Source: Hexactinellida sp. DTS-2022
Taxonomy: Eukaryota > Porifera > Hexactinellida
DNA length: 64,000 nt
Assembly (NCBI GenBank): GCA_028753945.1
Contig: JAPNXP010000001.1
Coordinates: 3,462,501 to 3,526,500, forward strand
Direction: 5' to 3'
The notes beneath the pieces are model-generated. The model was not told the origin of the DNA. It saw only the letters and a list, made by a program, of their open reading frames with translations, and did not search any database. Both the position numbers and the translations under genes were made by a program. This document shows positions 43,007-55,736 of the stretch, in pieces. Each line of letters begins with the position of its first letter. Positions within the stretch are counted from its first letter, which is position 1.

Positions 43007-43991
43007 CACTGCATCTAATATATAACTGCATACATTGTCAATACTTATATTCTCATATGTATAATCAAATTCCTTATCAAATTCAACTTGTAATGATATT
43101 TATACTGTAAAATAAGAAATTATGGGGCCATAGAAGGTCAAAAATCCAATATGCTTGTATAACATATATACAAATTATCACTAAATCCAATAATCATATC
43201 AGTATAACCAATAAAATTTGTATGGGATTTAGAGTGGCAAAATTACCACTATATCCAATATATCACTATATCCATTATGTACTGTATAAACTATATATTA
43301 TGGAGGGAACCCGACACTTACCAGCTCGTCCCTGTTGAGATCTATCCAAAAGTTAAGTTGATTAATACACGTATTGAGTAGTATACGTATTATACGTAAT
43401 AAGCTATCTATTTGTACGTTTTATATGCAGAAACAATAATCAAACAAGTTTGCTTTCGAATTAAATGCAATAGTATATTTCAAAAGTACACTAATGATCA
43501 AGTAAATAATACTCAAATCTAATACGTAGTTTTTAAAAATATTAAAGCGAGAGCAAATAAATTAAGGATAAATGATTTCGCCAACAATATGGTCATGTAG
43601 AAAGTGTAATACTTGTTTAGATTCAAATTTGTATTTTAGTCTATTACTAGGAGTCGATTAACAATAGAAGAATAACCAAAACCGTTGAGTTTTAGAAAAT
43701 CAGATCTAGTGGTTCAGATTCAATATAATTTGGTGAGCAAAATTTTGGGTTAGGAGATATGTGAAGAAATAAGGGAGGGGGGATGGGGGGTAAAATTGAC
43801 TGGGAATTCTTAGGGTAGTAAGTGGAAATAGGCATTTCGGTAGCAGATACCCACATGTAAAATATTATTGACCGGTTATTGATAGCTGAAAACTGAATGG
43901 AATAATCGAAAATTCTATTTGTAAACTCCTTGTTGTAGTTCTGGACGATCGATGGAATTTCATTGAATCATAATAAGCAGACCTGACTGAA
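43007..43991. other. Intergenic, possible outer element of MULE C
   Basis: Sequence around 43170-43275 (ccactatatccaatatatc) matches sequence left of MULE C (40350-40437), partly inverted. MULE C may therefore sit in an older element with taatggatata ends. A G-rich tract lies near 43765-43790. No gene is seen. Confidence 0.4.
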
Positions 43992-44389
43992 CACTCCCCT
44001 ACCAAAAGTATTCGTACTCCAAAAGATTCCCATAGAAAATAGTAATATAGTGTGTCTAGAAAAATTTAAATTATATTCGTAATATAGTATGGGATATTGC
44101 TATTTTGATACCAGATTCTTATTCTAATTACGCATTAGAAATATATATTGCACAAGCCTTCACCTCTGTTAGCTACTGATCAAGTTGCAGATTATCATCC
44201 ATTGCCACTATGTGCCATTTTTCCCACCTTGTACCATGTTGGCAATTGGAAGAATGGTACATGGTGCCATCAGATGATAATTTTCAAAACTTATCAATAT
44301 TTATTGAGTTATAAGCTTTTACAAAGGTTAATTCGGATGCGTTGAATACCATTCTGCAACCAAAATGACCACATCGCATATAATTTTAA

Positions 44390-44715
44390 CTAGCGCGCTT
44401 CGCTTGCTAGGTCGCTTCGCGGCAGAACACAACCAAACACCAAACGCTTCGCGGTTGGTGTGTGGTTTATATACTCCTAGTATTGATTATAAAGCGTAAA
44501 TAGGCCTAAATAGTCAAATTTAACAATGTGAAATTTAAATGATTACGTCATCATGCGATAATGAGTCAGCATAGTGGCGATCTGGTGTGACCAACGTGTC
44601 CGCGTCATTAATGTACATGTTCTATTAAATTTTCAGATCTTTTCTCTTAGAGGGCGCGAATTATGTTCGAATAAGTGAATTTTCAGGGTTCTCGAAATGT
44701 GACAATGATGTCATA
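44390..44715 (-). mobile_element. Helitron-like non-autonomous segment, copy A
   Basis: On the minus strand it ends with cctagcaagcgaagcgcgctag followed by tt, preceded by ggttggtgtg and a short hairpin. A CTAG end with an upstream hairpin and insertion beside T fits Helitron 3' termini. The body aligns with 56145-56435 (shared gattacgtcat and gttggtcacaccag-type words). The 5' end is not precisely located. Confidence 0.55.
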
Positions 44716-44891
44716 ACTTGTCGAGGTGTGAGAAATTTGGGTGGAAACCTCAACTTGTTGGCGGGTGCCAAAAGTTACCCCTATATGCCAAAAATAACAT
44801 TTGGAAACCGTCCAGTTTCTTCAATCAACTCGGAACATACAAACAAATATATACACACATACACCCTTCCTTGTGTTTTAATAGTATAGAT

Positions 44892-45026
44892 CATGGCCTA
44901 CTATAATACGGCTATACATGCTGCCGAATCATAGTAGGAAATAAGAGTCCATTGATAAATAGGTTATTTATATTTATTTCCTACTATGATTCGGCAGCAT
45001 GTATAGCCGTATCATAGTAGGCCATG
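44892..45026. mobile_element. P-type MITE, 135-bp hairpin
   Basis: Arms of about 55 bp, beginning catggcctactataatacg on the left, pair almost perfectly. tatagat occurs immediately outside each end (44885-44891 and 45027-45033). Same end type and flank length as the P element at 4367-8803. Confidence 0.8.
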
Positions 45027-45121
45027 TATAGATGAATTAGCGCATAATATTTGACTTCTACTATAGTACAATTTACAATGGGAATTTTTGGAGGTACGAA
45101 TACTTTTGGTAGAGGAGTGTA

Positions 45122-46642
45122 TGTATATCCACAGCAGTTGGAATTCCTATGGAGCATTCGTTATACAATGATTTTATTGAGAAACCACATGAGTTTTGAT
45201 TTAATTTAGTTATATAAAGTCAGTATTGACTGTTCATGTTCTGAGTTTGAGAATTAGAATTCATATATAAGCAGGGTATTAGAAAAATTATTGCATTGAT
45301 CTCACTTTATTTGAAAATTATAGTCTTGAAATTGACAAAGTTATGATGATATCACTTTTTTGTTGTACCAAATCACGTAGCCCTCAGGAATATGAAAAGA
45401 TGAGTTACAAAATATAATTTAGGTTCATACCCTGCTCTACTATGATATCATCCCTCTAAAGTTAGTTTAATTATTTCGAAGTATTATTGATTGAATGAGA
45501 GCCAATCTCCCGTCGAAAATAAACTTTACAAAAAATTCCACCAGAATGACGTTATCAACTTAAATTGTTTACCGGGGAGAAAGTATTTGGCGGGATTTAA
45601 ATATAAATTACTGAGTCCACTCGATATTAAATCTTTATGCATATTTCATCCAGTAGATTGTCTCGGCTACTACAATAAATCGCCGTGAAAAACTGGAATT
45701 TTTTAACTTGTTTCTGCTTGCGCAAAAAACTAAAGAGCAATTGGCTTAAAACATCCACGGTAGAGTCGGCGGGTAGACACATATAGTAGTCTAGTATTTT
45801 TTAAAAACACTAATATGAATTGAGTTGATGACAAAAGAGAGGCCTGCGAAACACTTGTGAGCATATATTTTCTTTCTTAAAGACTACCTTAGGCTCGTCA
45901 ATTAACAATTTACAAATTTGGAGTTTGTTATCCCAAAACATAGGGTAATATGTGCTTCAACTTTGCTATAGAGTCAAACAGCATAATATCCCCTGTATAA
46001 TATTTTTGGAAATCCAAAGTTGCAAAAACTCCAATATTTTAGCAGAATCTTCCTAAAATCTAAAAACACTTATTTCATTTCAAATCTGCTTTCTTTTGAA
46101 TTGAAATGATATTGCTCGTTACGTTAGAATATTCTGTATTATATTTTGCATTGTCAATTGTAGCATTCAATACTTGATTAAAAGATAAATAGTATCAGAT
46201 TCACATTTTTGGGATTTTGACCCGGTGATCTGAAAAGCTGGACCACAATCCCTTAACACCTGCCAAAAAATTGGAGACATAGAAGATAGATCAGTGTCGG
46301 AAAATAGTATCTCAAATATATGCTTTCGAGTCACGAAGAGCTTAATCCTACATCGCTAATGGAAAGAAGAAATAGATTGAACAAAACCAAAAATGCTTAC
46401 AAAGCTAGAAATATAAAATATTCCATTAGGTGATCACTGTAGAATAGGAAGAATAATCAATAGCATCACTCTTAAATTCGTGGCTCGATAGCAATTAGTT
46501 CAACAAAACTATATTACATTGTTTAATCACTTAATATACAACCAACATAAGTATACTAACTAGTATAAACACATAGTAATTCCTATGTTAATGTCATTAT
46601 ATTGATGAGAAATTGAAGCCATTCACTAAAACTGCGGTGGTA
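45122..46642. other. Intergenic, no gene seen
   Basis: AT-rich; open frames of up to 65 codons look like chance. The last 40 bases (gccattcactaaaactgcgg) recur at 48380-48410 without the following MITE. Confidence 0.45.
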
Positions 46643-46803
46643 CAGTCGAAATCGGGTTTTTTTGCCCCCCAAAATGCACGACAAAAGGAGGCAAAAAAAC
46701 CCGATGGAAAACACATTAAGATATCACATTTTTGCACGACAAAAGGAGGCAAAAAAACCCAATAAGCAAAAAAACCCGTGGCAAAAAAACCCGATTTCGA
46801 CTG
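46643..46803. mobile_element. Tigger/pogo-type MITE with built-in empty-site control
   Basis: TIRs cagtcgaaatcgggttttt and complement, TA on both sides (46641-46642, 46804-46805). The paralogous sequence at about 48405-48425 reads gcggtggtatacaaaat with a single TA and no insert. The interior repeats aggcaaaaaaaccc four times. Confidence 0.92.
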
Positions 46804-47053
46804 TATACAAAATATTACAGTTAGAGAGTTAAGGCTCGACCCGCAGTCTCCAGACACAAATTCCAAAACATCCAAAAGTAGACAACTTGAATGTTTAGTG
46901 CATTTTTAGCAAGCTTTATAAGTCTAGAGTATTCACTGAAAGTTTCATTCAGAAATTCCAAATACTTTGGGAAATATCAACACCGGAAGTACATTCTTAT
47001 CCATATAAATGTCAAAAATATTAAAATAATTTTTAAATACAAGTGATATAACA

Positions 47054-47883
47054 TAGAGCTGTACCGGATTAGAGATTCTCTACTCCGGCCGGATCCGGAT
47101 ATCCGGTGCTCAATTATCCGGCTAAATATGTATTTGACAAATGAAACCATAATATCACATCAAGAACAAGTTCTGCTTATTCATAATTAATTTGTACATA
47201 TACTAAGCTTGTGTTTTTTTAGGGAGGCTTCTAAAATTATTTTTGTGATGAATATACTTTCAATCGCATTCACCTTTGGTAAATAAGATCTTTTCAATAA
47301 CATATATATTTTCGATTCCTATATATTATAGCTTGAAAGGTTGCATTTTTTATCAATCCCAGCATGAGTTAAATTTGGCTTTTTCTCACTATCTAAGAAC
47401 GATTCTTTCAGTGCACTCTGTAATGAATGTGATGCCAATACATATATCACGTGGTAAAAATCCTAAAATAAATAGCACGTCACCACTGTGGAACCACATA
47501 AAACATTCACATCCAGAAGTTTACAAAAAAAAAACTACAAATGAAAATCCTCCTGTAGAAATTCACAGCAAGGTGATCATAGTATTTTTTCAATCAACTA
47601 GTTCTGCTATTACACATTATCTAAATTCTACTCCAAGAATATCTATACAAGAAAACCTATACCAGACATTAGAACGACAGAAAAAATGGACAGTTAATGA
47701 CCCTAGAGCTATGGAAATTCACTTGATATTCGGAGAGATAGTTATTCTTTAATTCATACACAAATACAATTCGGACCGTTATCCTGCCGGATAGTTGTTC
47801 ATATCCGGTTCCGGCCGGATATCCGGTAATTGGCCGGATACTGCCGGATACCGGATTAGAACCGGATATCCGGTACAGCCCTA
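47054..47883 (+). mobile_element. hAT element, internally deleted
   Basis: The 8-bp duplication atataaca lies at 47046-47053 and 47884-47891. Ends are tagagctgtaccgg and the complement of tagggctgtaccgg, with many ccggatatccgg words in the arms. It keeps fragments of a BED-finger transposase. Confidence 0.88.
47276..47752 (+). pseudogene. BED-type hAT transposase fragment
   Basis: The reading frame holds a degenerate BED finger: its first cysteines are altered (SVMNVMPIHISRG), but PLWNHIKHSHPEVYKK keeps the paired histidines. The frame then jumps to an internal segment with YQTLERQKKWTVNDPRAMEIH, which resembles the region after the finger in ZBED-like hAT transposases. The catalytic core is deleted. 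The open frame is probably accidental survival in a short relic. Confidence 0.6.
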
Positions 47884-47891
47884 ATATAACA

Positions 47892-49049
47892 TACGCAACC
47901 CTAGAAATTCCACCAAGTATTTGTTGTTTTCTGTATTCAGGATAATTAAGAGTATGCTAGTACATAACCGATACCTAAATAAAATGCTTCAATTACATCT
48001 AAAGAAATCTTACAAGATTTTGAATCCAAAAATTGCCAAATAATCATGAATCATTGTCTAGGTTTCACTTTGATGACTAATAATTTTATAGAATGCATTG
48101 AAATTGACTAAAAAAGGGGTGTCGGTTTAACACAGGTATATGTATTGAATAAATTAAGCTCTATCAGCGCTTAAACTTCTGTGGTTTATTTGTTACAACT
48201 GCGCACATATTTTAAGTCAGGTATAGGAATTTAATATTACGCAATATGGAACTATAATCAATCACTCGAGCGAATATTATTCGAAATCAATTCTGATGGT
48301 GGATTTGTTATCAGTATAGTGTGGGCTTAAACTGATATAACTATGGATAGGATAGGAAAACAATTTCTGAATCGAAATTGAAGCCATTCACTAAAACTGC
48401 GGTGGTATACAAAATATTACAGTTAGAGAGCTAATGCCAGTTATATCTAGTAAATTAGTAATACACAGTATAGACTATATAATGGAAAGGTAACTAAGAG
48501 ATTGGATCGTTCTAAAACTAGGTTACAGAAATTGTAGCAAATTTTTTTTAATAGTCCTTTTTTTTCTCTTCCAGAGGGTTAGTAGGATCACATAATGCAT
48601 TATTTTAGTAACACGTGAAATCAAGCATTACTCAATTTCAAATTTCTGTCAATTATAATGTATTCGAGAAGTTGATCGTTTCTTTGACAAAACTAAATAC
48701 TTTGAAAAGAAACCTCACAATATCTTTATAAACTACTATATTTAGACACAAATAATGAAACAATCTAATTAATTATTATGGTATCACTCAAAAGCGTCGT
48801 AAACCACCCGGGCACCCGGACATGTCCGAGCGGCTCAGAGGAGCTACCCGGAGTTACCCGGAGTCCGGGTAAACTCCGGGTAAAAGAAATACCTGCCAAC
48901 CTATTTAGTTGGCAAAAATCTATGGGCAACCCAAAATGTTTTTCTCGCTCGACACGCTCGCTCGTCTGGGGAATCTTTTTACTAAGCCTGAATAGTGATA
49001 CCTCCAATGGTATCACTATTCAGATGAAAGATGAAATTCAATTTAAAAA
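47892..49049. repeat. Intergenic repeats
   Basis: 48370-48440 is a paralogue of 46600-46640 plus 46804-46830 and serves as its empty site. 48800-48885 repeats acccgg and tccgggtaaactccgggt. 48890-48960 has acctgccaac and ctcgctcgacacgctcgctcg, resembling the ends and core of the MITE at 11634-12020. No gene is seen. Confidence 0.5.
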
Positions 49050-49880
49050 TCCAAAATTGCATCCTGTGCCGACGCATTTCCCTTTGGAGGCATTACATTT
49101 GGTGATTGGGTAACTATTGTGCCTACCAAGAGAAATACTATCGCCACAGGCTGAAATTTTGGATTTTTTCGACAAATCATGATCGCCTCATGGTGTTTAG
49201 ACTCATTTAACAAGTTGTTACCGGACAAAGGAACGATTGTTGAATTTGAAGTTTATTTCTATCATGAACCATCTTGAGTTTAATGACATTAATTAATTAT
49301 GTATTGATAATAAATTATATAAATAGTTAATTATTTTGCAATGTTATTCACGGTGAGTTGAGTTAAGTCAACAAATTCCTTATATTATTATATTATATTT
49401 AATCCATTGTATAGTAATACTACAATTAAATAGAAGCCAGCTGGAATTTATAAGTTAAATCAATATATTTATCGCAAGTTGAAACAAGAGTAAGATTTAA
49501 CAAATTAAATCAATATAATTATTACAAGTTGAAACAATTGAATTAGATTTAATAGTTTTACTGAAACTGAAGTGTGAGTAAACAAAGATATTCAACCCCC
49601 ATTTATGGCATGAATAATACCCATTGTAAAATTTGTCTTTTCCCATCAACGCAGAATTTATCGTAAATCCAATGGTGAAATAAAATTTGTGGGTTTAGTA
49701 TAGCATTTTTTTAATTGTGTACCGGACAAATTTTGAAAGGTTTCAAATATGTGTCCAAAATTTGTTAATCAAAAATCGTAACCCCAGGTGCAAATTAGAC
49801 GGTCACTTCGCACCTAAATGCAAAGTTTAAGCCCATCAACTATAAAGCTCTGGCCAGGGCACCGTCTTCGGAAAAAAAAT
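49050..49880. repeat. Dispersed repeat R, uninterrupted copy
   Basis: Diverged copy of 21790-22477 joined to 27734-27830. The junction near 49795 is the empty site for MULE A. It leads directly into the tandem array at 49881. Confidence 0.75.
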
Positions 49881-50230
49881 AAAGGCAGTGGTTCAATACA
49901 CGGCCACTATACTAAAGTATTGTCGGCACAGTAAAAATAAAGGCAGTGAGATTAGAACTGGGCCACTATAGTATAATCGGCACATTAAAATAATAAAGGC
50001 AATAAAATTAGAACTGGGCCACTATACTATAGTATAGTCAGCACAGTAATACATAAGAATAAAGGCAGTGATTTCAATACTGGGCCACTATACTAAGTAT
50101 AGTCGGCACAGTAAAATATAGGCAGTGAGATTAGAACTGGACCACTATAGTATAGTATAGTCGGTACAGTAATAAAGGCAGTGATTTCAATACTGGGCGA
50201 TTATACTCTAGTATAGTAGGCACAGTAAAA
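49881..50230 (+). repeat. Tandem array of six palindrome-bearing units
   Basis: Six units of about 50-65 bp, each with aaggcagtga, then actgggccactatact, a palindromic atactatagtat core and cggcacagtaa. Single units occur at 30001-30053 and 31320-31372. The units differ in core length (one or two palindromic steps), as expected from slippage. No coding frame crosses it. Confidence 0.85.
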
Positions 50231-50799
50231 GCGTATAATAATGTGAAATAGTAGTATACATATAATAAGGGTGAAAATTTATGTTGATTATTGATGCTCA
50301 TTCTGGAGGATATTTAAATTGATAATCCTTATATAGGCTGAGCTTTGTAGAGTTCAGATTTTTCCCATACTAAAAGCCCAGGCTTACTTTCTAAAGGTCA
50401 ATTTCAAAAACTGACCTTTCTCAGTGCCTGAATACACCATACTGAAAAACTGAACTCTACTAGAGCTGAGCTCTATATAAGTAATTTCATTTAAATTATC
50501 CATTACATATTTGGAATCAATGATGAGACCTATGAGGGGGGGGGGGGCATCTGGGGCAAAAGCTTCGGGTTAAAAAATTCTGCCCCGCCCCAGCCCAGGT
50601 TAGTATAATTGCAGTGGTCATGCCCCGGATTTATACTAAAAGCTCATTCCCTACCCGAGCTGGCCAGATCCAGAGACCGCTCCTGCTTGGAATAGGAGTC
50701 GGTTGGTAGGGATTCAATGAAGTTTCAAGGTCAGATCCTGCAGGTTCATTGGTCACATTTAGAGAAAGCGAATCTTCTATGTTTCGGGCAAGGAAATCA
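50231..50799. other. Intergenic with a possible degraded MITE
   Basis: 50320-50480 has loosely inverted agctttgtagagttcag and ctgaactctactagagct. 50530-50650 has gggggcatctggggca and ccccgcccc tracts. No gene is seen. Confidence 0.4.
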
Positions 50800-51510
50800 T
50801 TGCAGCCTTAAATCCCTCAATCTGCCAGCGAATTCTGTAAGCAGCTTCCAGCGACAAATTTTGCATTACACCTAAAGTCTACCGTTGTACTCGAAGATCG
50901 AATTGCTGTTATCTTTTTCTCAGATAGGCTATACGAAATACTTTCAGATGGCCCCTAAACATTTTTATCAATTATGGACGCTTTTTATCACGATTGGAAA
51001 ACATTCTATTCCTTTGATTCACTGTCTACTTACTAATAAATACGAAGAGCTTTATACAGCGGTTCTTTTTAAGATAAAAGGTCCTCAGCTACAAGCAACC
51101 TCCACGATGTCGGATTGGGAAATAGGAGCCCGAAATGCATTAAATTTATATCCCGAACCAGAATTTATGGTTGTTGGTTCCAAAAATGTAGATTGACATC
51201 ATCTTACAAAGTAAACCCCGAACTTGCACATGTATACGAAAGGTTATGGTATTACCTTTCCTACCAAGCGATTTAATTATATATACCTATTGCATGCTCC
51301 CCTTCCTAAATGCCATAACTTGAAGCATTTTTTAGATACTTCAATATATGTGTTGTTTTCCTTCAAAAACGGTTGGAAACATGGATATTTATGCCATGCC
51401 AATTGCTGTGCACAATGTAGTGCCACTATTGATCAGCTGGGTCAGAATTGTCCTATGTGCAGAAGCCCCATTGAAGTGAAGTTTCAGATAATAATTAATT
51501 ATTTTTCCTT
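50800..51510 (+). pseudogene. RING-MULE transposase, broken second copy
   Basis: Fragments align in order with the intact protein at 33321-34916. AVIFFSDR is followed by a short break and the region after the first Asp (KHFYQLWTLFITIGKHSIPLIHCL), then TMSDWEIGARNAL (second Asp motif). A large deletion removes the NN-x-x-E part. The RING end survives as CHANCCAQCSATIDQLGQ and CPMCRS (51395-51470). The DGTF motif itself is lost to a frameshift. This shows that the transposase-RING fusion predates the split of the two copies. Confidence 0.75.
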
Positions 51511-51889
51511 TAATTTTTATTGGGCTATTTCTTGTACGGTTTATTTAGCCACGCTAACCAATATACTACTGCTACTCACTTTTCCATTTCCTTTTTCTCT
51601 AATAAATTCTAAACAAATATAAACATGTTATTTTATTAATATACGTTAAGATATAATTCGGAGTAATATCAGTCTTACAATCGAACTAATGCCAACATTA
51701 GAATAAATTCGAAATAATGGCAACATCAGAATAAATCCAACTAATGCATATCTAACTTTCGAACTAATGCCACAGTGGCAAATAGGTGGAAGTAGAGCAT
51801 TTTTTGACATACTCGGATCACAATTATATTGTCATAATTTAAATCCTCATACTCTAAATCTAGGTTACCAAATTTTGTGAAAATAAACA

Positions 51890-51961
51890 CACACAACCGC
51901 GGAGCGGTTGGTGTGTAGTTGTGTTCTTCCGCGAAGCGACCTAGCAAGCGAAGCGCGCTAG
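51890..51961 (+). mobile_element. Helitron-like 3' end, copy B
   Basis: Reads accgcggagcggttggtgtg, then cgcgaagcgacctagcaag and ends cgcgctag before tt. Same terminal block as 44390, 56435 and 62411. The 5' body is diverged or absent. Confidence 0.55.
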
Positions 51962-53319
51962 TTGAAATAATTTTGCACTTATTCACTGATCACGTCAGTA
52001 CCCTTTTTTTTAAATACATTTTCAATCGAGCATACTTCAAGTTATAATTTTAAACACTTCCCATTGTTGGAACTGGACAAAAATGGTGTCATTCAATAGA
52101 GAAACTTTTATCTTTCAAAAAATTATATTGATTTCAATTGTTTTTGCACTTAACTGTAGACTGCCTAACTGATACACGTTGTGTCAGGAGGGAAACATGT
52201 CGATCAAATCATTCAAATTTCGAGAAAATTCGGATTTAGACATGGTTTTGTATTCTCAATCGAATTCAATCAAAAAATCAAAATTTTCAGAATTTGTTAT
52301 GATGACGTAGCATAAAAGTAAACTGCTCCACTTGCCACTCTCTTACTTTTGTAGATAAGAAATGAGAAAATCTCACCGTGGGAATACCCAAAAGAAGATA
52401 TTAGACTAATCTTATCTGTTTTAGGATATTTGGTTGGACGAATATAGAGTTGTGACAGATATAACTCAAATATATGTATATTTTCGTAATCCATGGTACA
52501 TCAAATACAGATTTATCATTTTTATGAAAATGAAGTAACTTTAGTTTCCTGATGCAGAATTGTTCAAATTTTGAGATCTGATAACTATTAAGATAGTCGT
52601 ATTTGTTCCTGTTTAGAAACAAAGGATTACTTATATATATAACGCCGTTAATATATAAGTATTCCTTTTAAAAAGAGAAAGTAAGTGTCATCACTTTTTG
52701 TCTAAATCCTCTAATAAATCTTTTCAAAATTTCGTTATATTAATATATTATTGTGCTCTTGTTGGATTTCAAATTTATAAGTTCTACATATTATATACAA
52801 ATAACTACAGGTTAAGTTATTTTCCTGAAAATCACACCGGCAGTCTACGGTTAATGATCCATTAAACAAAATTCAAAATTAGAAATATTTTCGAATTTAT
52901 CAATTGTTATGCTAGTAAGCTTCCTGTATTCCCCAACATTGGGGTAGCTAGCATATCTCGTTTAATGTGTTCCGGACGTTCTAGACTTCTAGCCATCATT
53001 TTTTGGTGCAAACTAAATTCAAGAGTTTAAGGCTACCAGCATATATACTCGAAACAATGAGACTTGGTAAATATTGATAAATTCCCTCCAAACAAGACAC
53101 TAGACCAGGGTATATTATAAGCCCATTTTTTTATTCCTGGCCCATTTTTTTATTCCTATTTTAATTTTTTTACTCCCTTGAATAGTGAGTTTTTATCGTC
53201 TGATATCCATTTCAAGATTCCATTTCTACCGAAAATCCATTTTTTTATTCCACGAAAACATTAAAAAACTTTTTTTTAATCCTTATAAAATACTCTGCAC
53301 TAGACCCACAAATCTACAC
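51962..53319. other. Intergenic, dispersed repeat fragments
   Basis: 52020-52105 is an inverted copy of 9085-9150. 53125-53280 repeats a cccatttttttattcc theme four times. No gene is seen. Confidence 0.5.
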
Positions 53320-53694
53320 TAGATCTCTGCGCGCGCGGGTCGTATAACCAAATCAACTCAGAACTATAACCAATTCAACACGAATCTAACCCGCAATAAC
53401 CAACCCGAAACTCCGCTGTCAACATAATATTCGCAGGTATTAAGTTGAGTATTATATTAATTGGAAAGCTAGCTGGTGCTCAATTAAAATAGTAATATAC
53501 TTGATTCAGTGACTTAAAACCTCTGAAAGTTATTCTCTTGCAACCAACCCGCGCTGACCTACACCAACCCGCAATAAAAATCCGTGACCCGCACACGTCC
53601 CTCCCGAAAATATTCAGATTCTTTAACCTGGAAAACCCCGCGGGTTGCCTGTTCCGCATTCCGCATTTATTAACCCGTCCAGCGTAGAGGTCTA
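53320..53694. mobile_element. hAT-type MITE, probable
   Basis: Ends tagatctctgcgcgcgcggg and the complement of tagacctctacgctggacgg. Flanks share atcta. Internal aacccgca words repeat. The target duplication is imperfect. Confidence 0.55.
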
Positions 53695-53827
53695 ATCTAA
53701 GCCAAACATATTCGCGATTTACATCTTCAAAGAAGATCAGTAAAGAGAATCAAAAACTCTCTCTCATCTTACATACAAAAGTTAATATTATATGTTTATT
53801 CTGTATTAGGTATTGTGTATTAAAACC

Positions 53828-55117
53828 AGGCCTGGGGTAATAGTAATATGTAATTGCAGGGACTTCTTTTTAATATAGGGACTGTAAACTTCGTTTTACG
53901 GTAAAATTAGCGTAGGCCTAAAACAGTATTGTTACTTATTGATATCCCGTAATCCGCTAATGCTAGACGCAGGAAATGTATTATTGTCGTATAGGAAGTC
54001 ATATTTTGGGAGTCCAACGGTCATATTGGTTTATCGAAAATATTTGAGGAATGTAAGTTATGCGACGTTCACACCTTTCCATATATGGTAATATTGTTAA
54101 AATCTCGAGATTAGTTAACTTTATCCATATGAAATTTATTATTGGCGAATGGGAAATGGGAATTCATATTTAGGGACTCAGTAGATCACATTGATTTACC
54201 TAAGGCGTTCCCCATAGCCTATAATATTATTTTGGCACTCTCCACAGGAGGATTTCCCCGACCCTATTTTGTAGTTTAGCTAATTCTCACCTATCAAATA
54301 TCTGTAGTTATGTTGTTTATTAAAAAATCTTTCATATGTATAAAGTTAACTAATCTCGAGATTTTAACAATATTACCATATATGGAAGGGTGTGAAAATC
54401 GCATAACTTACATTCCACAAATATTTTCGATAAACCAATATGACCGTGGACTCCCAAAATATGACTTCCTATACGACAATAATACATTTCCTGTGTCTAG
54501 CATTAGCGGATTACGGGATATCAATAAGTAACAATACGTTTTAGGCCTACGCTAATTTTACGGTAAAACGAAGTTTACAGTCCCTATATTAAAGAAGTCC
54601 CTGGTAATAGTAATTGTATTAGTAACGATTACATTTTAGAAGTAATAGCAATAGTAATAAGTAATAGTGTTTCAAATAGGATGTAATAGTAATAGTAATA
54701 GTAATAGAACCAATTGTAATAGGAATTATCTATTACAATTCTATAACTTCGGGCTGGCTTATTTGATTTTTCGTGAAGAAATAGGAAGTTGTTAAAATAT
54801 ATTTAAGGGAAGATGATTATCGTTTTGAATTTGTCACTTTATTGAAATTAGTTGTTTGCTTAGGTTAGATAATATGTTTTGTTTGTGTGGGATAATCAAT
54901 TAAAATAATGAACTTCAGACATTCTGATTCATAGCAGAGTCTTATTAAATGTCTAGTAATTTGTAATAGTAATATTAAAAGTAATAGTAAAAGTAATAGT
55001 AATAGTAATATATTACATATTATTATAATGTAATTGTAATAGTAATAGGAATAGGAATAAATATAAGTAATAGTAATAGTAATATATTACATTTTAGAGT
55101 AATTGACCCCAGGCCTG
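53828..55117. mobile_element. hAT-type MITE with TAATAG body, copy 2, with insertion
   Basis: Ends caggcctggggt and accccaggcctg are as in 2358-2992, and the body aligns over its full length apart from the nested palindrome at 53858-54603. Flanking sequence matches the complement of 2095-2275, which lacks the element, so the insertion is supported although the target duplication is not exact. Confidence 0.82.
53858..54603. mobile_element. Large palindromic MITE nested in the previous element
   Basis: Arms of about 300 bp pair closely: cagggacttctttttaatat on the left; the right end is the complement of cagggacttctttaatat. Paired words run through tagcgtaggcctaaaac, gtattattgtcgtatagg and aatctcgagatt. 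The loop is about 150-200 bp and holds no gene. Confidence 0.85.
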
Positions 55118-55736
55118 AAATTTAAAACATCAGTTGTCTTTGTATGAAATAGTAGTAAATAATAATTTAGAGTACTAAATGGAGAATAAATGTTGAGCAG
55201 AAAATACGAGAACTAGGCTGTTCAGCTTAACCATAAATCTCAGAATCTCAAAAGTGGTTCCATTCTGCTCGCGATGGTTGATTACCCCATATACAATGCA
55301 AATAATAACAATAGGAGGCATAGTTTAGCTTAGAACTGAAAATTAGAAACTGGCCTTCTCGTTTCATGGCCTTCTCGGTGACATATTTAGCCGTATATTG
55401 AGTAGGCCATGGCTGTATACAATTGACTATGTCAAATTTGCCAAGCAATATCTCAAAGGAATGTTGATATTTATTTCAAATATTTTGACATAAGAAACGT
55501 CCCATAGTCACAAAAATGTATGCAAAGTTTTGATTTCAATTTCGAAAAATTGTTGTCAAAAAATATTTTTTTTTAAAATAAATAAATAAGGATTTTTAAT
55601 GATTTTTGAAAAATTATGACAGGTTCAAGAATTATAATAATTATGGGATACAATAAATTTTTGTTAACAAACCTTAAATATAATTTATGACTGAATTATA
55701 ATTTATCGTCTAGAACTGCGTTAAGGAGACTACATA
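55118..55736. repeat. Intergenic repeats
   Basis: 55125-55210 continues the repeat also found at 2095-2275. 55320-55440 holds one end of the palindromic P-type family (complement of catggcctactcaatatacg, with accgagaaggc), matching 63307 onward. 55460-55570 matches 9720-9810. No gene is seen. Confidence 0.55.

Larger units (their letters stand above)
43992..45119. mobile_element. Tc1/mariner-type MITE carrying two insertions
   Basis: The left end cactcccctaccaaaagta pairs with the right end's complement cactcctctaccaaaagta. TA follows the right end only; the left flank has AA. Its core has gccactatgtgccatt, like the 1024-1502 family. It holds a Helitron-like segment (44390-44715) and a P-type MITE (44892-45026). 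Confidence 0.72.

Noticed and set aside
52297..52622. Overlapping minus-strand frames of 65 and 73 codons
   Set aside because: No recognisable motif, mutually overlapping, low-complexity AT-rich sequence; treated as chance.
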